This document shows positions 42,301 through 43,007 of a DNA stretch of 43,007 bases, one piece after another. Origin of the DNA: an uncultured Bacteroidales bacterium (GTDB lineage Bacteria; Bacteroidota; Bacteroidia; Bacteroidales; Muribaculaceae); NCBI GenBank assembly GCA_902786725.1, contig CADADP010000017.1, positions 1-43,007 on the forward strand, in the 5' to 3' direction. A program made the position numbers and the translations under genes. The stretch's first letter is position 1, and the number at the start of each line of letters is the position of its first letter. The notes under the pieces are model-generated. The model saw only the letters and a program-made list of their open reading frames with translations. It had not been told where the DNA came from and ran no database searches.

Positions 42301-42809
42301 AGACTGTGGATTTCACCATCTCCACCCTCTACTTGGGCAACGACTTCAATAACATTCCGGTGGAATGGGATGAACTGCCAGTCGCAGGGCAAGTGGTGGA
42401 CCTTGTGGGCTACCTGTTCTTCGAAGGTGATGTGGCCACACTTCGCGGCTACAGCACTCAGCAGGGTCGCCGATTGGTGCTTAAGACCGACCACGTGAAC
42501 CTGACCAACACCACTAAGCAGTACCTGAAGGTGCGCGCTTGCATCGAGTTGAACGAGCCGTGGAGCGGAGCGCCGCGCCGCCGCATAGGAGCGGGCGATG
42601 AGAACGCTTACACAAACTTGCGCGCGCAGCTCATCAGTGTGCAGGATGTGCTCACAGGAGTGGACGACCTCACAGTGGCCCGCACGCCGGTGAAGGTGAC
42701 CTACTACAATGTGGCCGGAATGGCAAGCGATGAGCCGTTCAGTGGCGTGAACATAGTGGTGACCACCTATGCCGACGGCACCACCGAGACCGTGAAGCAG
42801 ATGAGATAA
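36354..42809 (+). CDS. Giant secreted M6 metalloprotease with nested fibronectin/Ig modules and T9SS-like tail
   Basis: The 2151-residue protein has a signal peptide (about 1-20), a pro-region (about 21-130) and an M6 catalytic domain (about 135-510). The zinc motif HEYGHCMGLPD has its first His at residue 314, and GNWDIMCGGSYND is the Met-turn block. A Gly/Thr-rich linker lies near 563-582. Four fibronectin-III-like units follow at about 523-795, 905-1163, 1271-1527 and 1631-1898, three of them separated by Ig-like domains ending in TLTGTATL or similar. Each FN3 is split by an inserted domain of 100-200 residues. Residues about 1900-2090 form another beta-rich domain. The end (VKVTYYNVAGM...GVNIVVTTYADG) resembles a type A T9SS sorting domain. 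The first 500 residues are paralogous to the protease at 20771. Substrates are unknown. Confidence 0.88.
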   Translation: MRKLIPLLMLALLTCSIAMAVPAKPGLKKTVTQSDGTTITVGLVGDEWHHSLVTSDGKPVARVANGDLVYRTADGVSTVIAHEKAQRTAAEKAFLEQNQDAMTADAIIAKSGRAKTRAASGRRKAAGNPQVPQTGSPKIPIILVQYKDVSFVNSKSTFETQYTSTTSKSAYKYFKDQSNGQYTPQFDVYGPYTLSGNRSTYGGNDSDGNDVGVAKMVGEAIDVAGSAINWANYDNDSDGEADVCIVVYAGGGEAQTSVDEQIWPCQWNLASGKSYGDGTGARTRNGKKIDKFAVFNELNGTSATKIDGVGTFCHEYGHCMGLPDFYETTYDNGYYGMGNWDIMCGGSYNDDGYTPVGYNSYEKNFMGWLTPTTPQENTNYTLPVFNNGNDMAVKVTSPLNSNEYYLLENRAKQGWDAYIKDEGMMVLHVTYVASRWTANTPNNEAVQLFTIIPADNKLSESNETKDLFGETNHALTDETTPAATLNMTSSGSVTGSAGYMGKPLTEIYLNSDKTVSFWYMKGTTTPLGTPTLNEATAPGTDRFTASWSAVANAGSYELQIDPTGTGTGGGGTGGGGTTGGSQYVKVTSAGELTSGDYLIVYEGDSKAFNGGLTTLDAKNNYISVTIDNGAIEANSTTNAAKFTYDADATAKTLKSASGYYIGNDANSNALSSSTSTKYTNTITFDDSGNATIKGKGGAYLRYNSTNNENRFRYYKSSSYTSQKAIQLYKLSDSASAPRKAAATSQTITGITATSYTVTGLKDNTTYAFKVRAVPATTDSEHSTGNWSTVKSVTTTYDASLHTPMILADETAAVSAYVGQQGTVDVTVLYEDLTADITANITGANSAMFSCPETITRDSSGEGEAALTITYQPNAAGTHTATLTLTSTGADPVTVTLTGTATLAPIATSTPVMQTASAVTASGFTATWTDNTPDEAVESYTLYVNKQPEISGYVYTKVTDAGTLAQGDQVIFVDETAQTAAGGFGSNNYMSSVAVNISNGQIVPGDDVNVFTISASGDGWKFLSSLNGEYLKTDVAKKMTTDETGTAATVSIVGGDATIEFAPYGRILYNATSPRFLNYTSNTSKSMRLPQLYRRTAVSGNAPAKASETGDADDDGLTVTGITAKTYNVTGLTAGATYDFKVKAIYTARASAAESSWSNLESVTLLESANPKLTLSQTALAFTATNNTTDSKTFTVIGQNLTGDVSVEVTGEGAAMFSVSPATIAAADANGATVTVTYTPTAAGNHTATITVSSSGAESKTVALTGTATLAKGTLNLNEASNVGSTQFTASWTDTTTPASNVSSYTLYVNKQPEVTEISDELTRSVTGVAEGKDYGTWSNKSVNSSAVYAGNSAGLNNTIQLRSNNSNSGIVTTASGGKIRKVTVAWESNTVNGRTLNVYGKNSAYSAATDLYSSKTQGTLLGTIVNGTSTELEISGDYAFVGVRSDGGAMYLNSITFTWEGTAAGAPRRTPNPQGDADNEGLTVTGITEKSYTVTGLTAGATYDFKVKAVYADDSQSDWTETKHVTLEESSDPRISVSASSLEFAQTNVGGTATQTLTVTAANLTQSVNVGVTGEGFSVSPATLTAAEANGATITVTYEPTAAGNHSGTVTLSSSEIAANVEVSLTGSAVYQKSVPQMQPAANVGMSSFKALWTDATNAAAVTDYTLYVNKVPDEPDVLTPILSETFGKESTIITTDGTRDIGNNNELNDYTDVAGWTGYAVYHGTGYSLKLGSGNYAGTLTTPPLDLSNSNGKVTVKFIGKYYGSDKSSVVLSSGDNNSLTQSLASDARTYVLVLNCTAAANQTITFEGTAKSKRFYLYNVQVYLGDVSSEVNAAPRRLPAESGSADSTDGLTVTGITDKEYSVMELTAGATYTFYVKANYADGTTSELSNTEEVTLNAGGNTLAQVLDSELGDYSVTDNLAIVASVPESSLYYATNGTDWIPIHSTKSLTTNQVITNVDGEFNGSTTAPEFELAGAKTSEETVDFTISTLYLGNDFNNIPVEWDELPVAGQVVDLVGYLFFEGDVATLRGYSTQQGRRLVLKTDHVNLTNTTKQYLKVRACIELNEPWSGAPRRRIGAGDENAYTNLRAQLISVQDVLTGVDDLTVARTPVKVTYYNVAGMASDEPFSGVNIVVTTYADGTTETVKQMR
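39165..41992 (+). repeat. Tandem coding repeats of the FN3/Ig modules
   Basis: Near-identical DNA blocks recur: the strand encoding YTLYVNKQPE at 39165-39197 and 40260-40291, with a diverged copy from 41343; and the block encoding LTVTGI...GLTAGATYDFKVKA at 39696-39782 and 40794-40880, with a diverged copy at 41907-41992. The sequences between the first and second block of each pair differ strongly from one another and are more AT-rich. Confidence 0.8.
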
Positions 42810-42860
42810 CGCCAATCAGGGCTTGTGAGCCATGCGGCTCATGAGTCGCTACGGAAATTC

Positions 42861-42901
42861 AAAGAGGGTGTGTCATAATTCAGTTATGGCTCACCCTCTT
42901 T
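42861..42901 (+). repeat. AGGGTG-CATAA hairpin, related to 161-193
   Basis: AAAGAGGGTG (42861-42870) pairs with CACCCTCTTT (42892-42901), with an inner CATAA/TTATG stem. The hairpin at 161-193 near the other end of the window shares the outer GGGTG/CACCC and inner CATAA/TTATG parts. It is probably a dispersed repeat or terminator family. Confidence 0.55.
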
Positions 42902-42910
42902 GCAAATTAA

Positions 42911-42949
42911 CCGCCTGAGAATGGGATATTTTTCAGGCGGCTGTTTTTT
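42911..42949 (+). terminator. Rho-independent terminator after the giant protease
   Basis: CCGCCTGA (42911-42918) pairs with TCAGGCGG (42933-42940) and is followed within three bases by a T6 run. It lies about 100 bases after the protease stop. Confidence 0.8.
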
Positions 42950-43007
42950 CTTTGTTTTGTCTGTACACTCGATTCTCATGAGGTAAAGACCGAGCTGTGA
43001 CGGCAAA

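Overview
The window comes from a chromosome of the Bacteroidota, almost certainly order Bacteroidales. Family Muribaculaceae is my best guess, but it is inference. The basis is: many promoters of the Bacteroidota type (TAnnTTTG at -7 with TTG/TTTG about 20 bases upstream), a fused SecDF, a type IX secretion (T9SS) style OmpA/WD40 lipoprotein and sorting-like C-terminus, and the gene order parA-parB-DUF5683-LysM transglycosylase. Most of it is housekeeping chromosome.

Layout. 1-557: gene-free, with a strong leftward terminator for the next operon. 558-4503 (minus): acyltransferase, sigma-54 activator, lptE, a TPR-like protein and secG, an envelope/secretion operon. 4504-9574: an accessory-looking stretch with a candidate structured RNA (4666-4865), two small genes that look like Bacteroidales prophage proteins, a zinc-ribbon membrane protein, manC, and a solitary phage portal gene on the minus strand. 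9575-14513: secDF and a FadL/OmpP1-like outer membrane protein. 14583-16252: tRNA-Arg, recO, and a tRNA-Glu/rpsT/tRNA-Glu unit. 16377-20684: gyrB, an acetyltransferase and an RNA cytosine-C5 methyltransferase. 20771-23260: secreted M6 metalloprotease with a dockerin-like tail. 23569-28094: chromosome partition genes and cell-wall hydrolase. 28206-33909 (minus): ssb, a degenerate argC, argR with an ARG box, SPOR lipoprotein, phosphoesterase, riboflavin synthase, PorE-like lipoprotein. 34172-35896: RsmI-like methyltransferase and an MBL hydrolase. 36354-42809: a 2151-residue M6 metalloprotease with nested repeats and a T9SS-like tail.

How the parts fit. SecG and SecDF serve the Sec pathway and LptE serves LPS export. 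The PorE-like protein would anchor the T9SS, which could export the giant protease made at the other end of the window. The most notable anomalies are: a ParB frame cut by one in-frame TGA with its conserved C-terminus intact behind it; an ArgC homologue that has lost its catalytic cysteine but sits behind an ArgR gene with an ARG box; a lone phage portal gene with its own host-type promoter and terminator; a ~200-base RNA-like element closed by a 25-base inverted repeat starting at a predicted transcription start; and fibronectin domains in the giant protease that carry different inserted domains at the same position.
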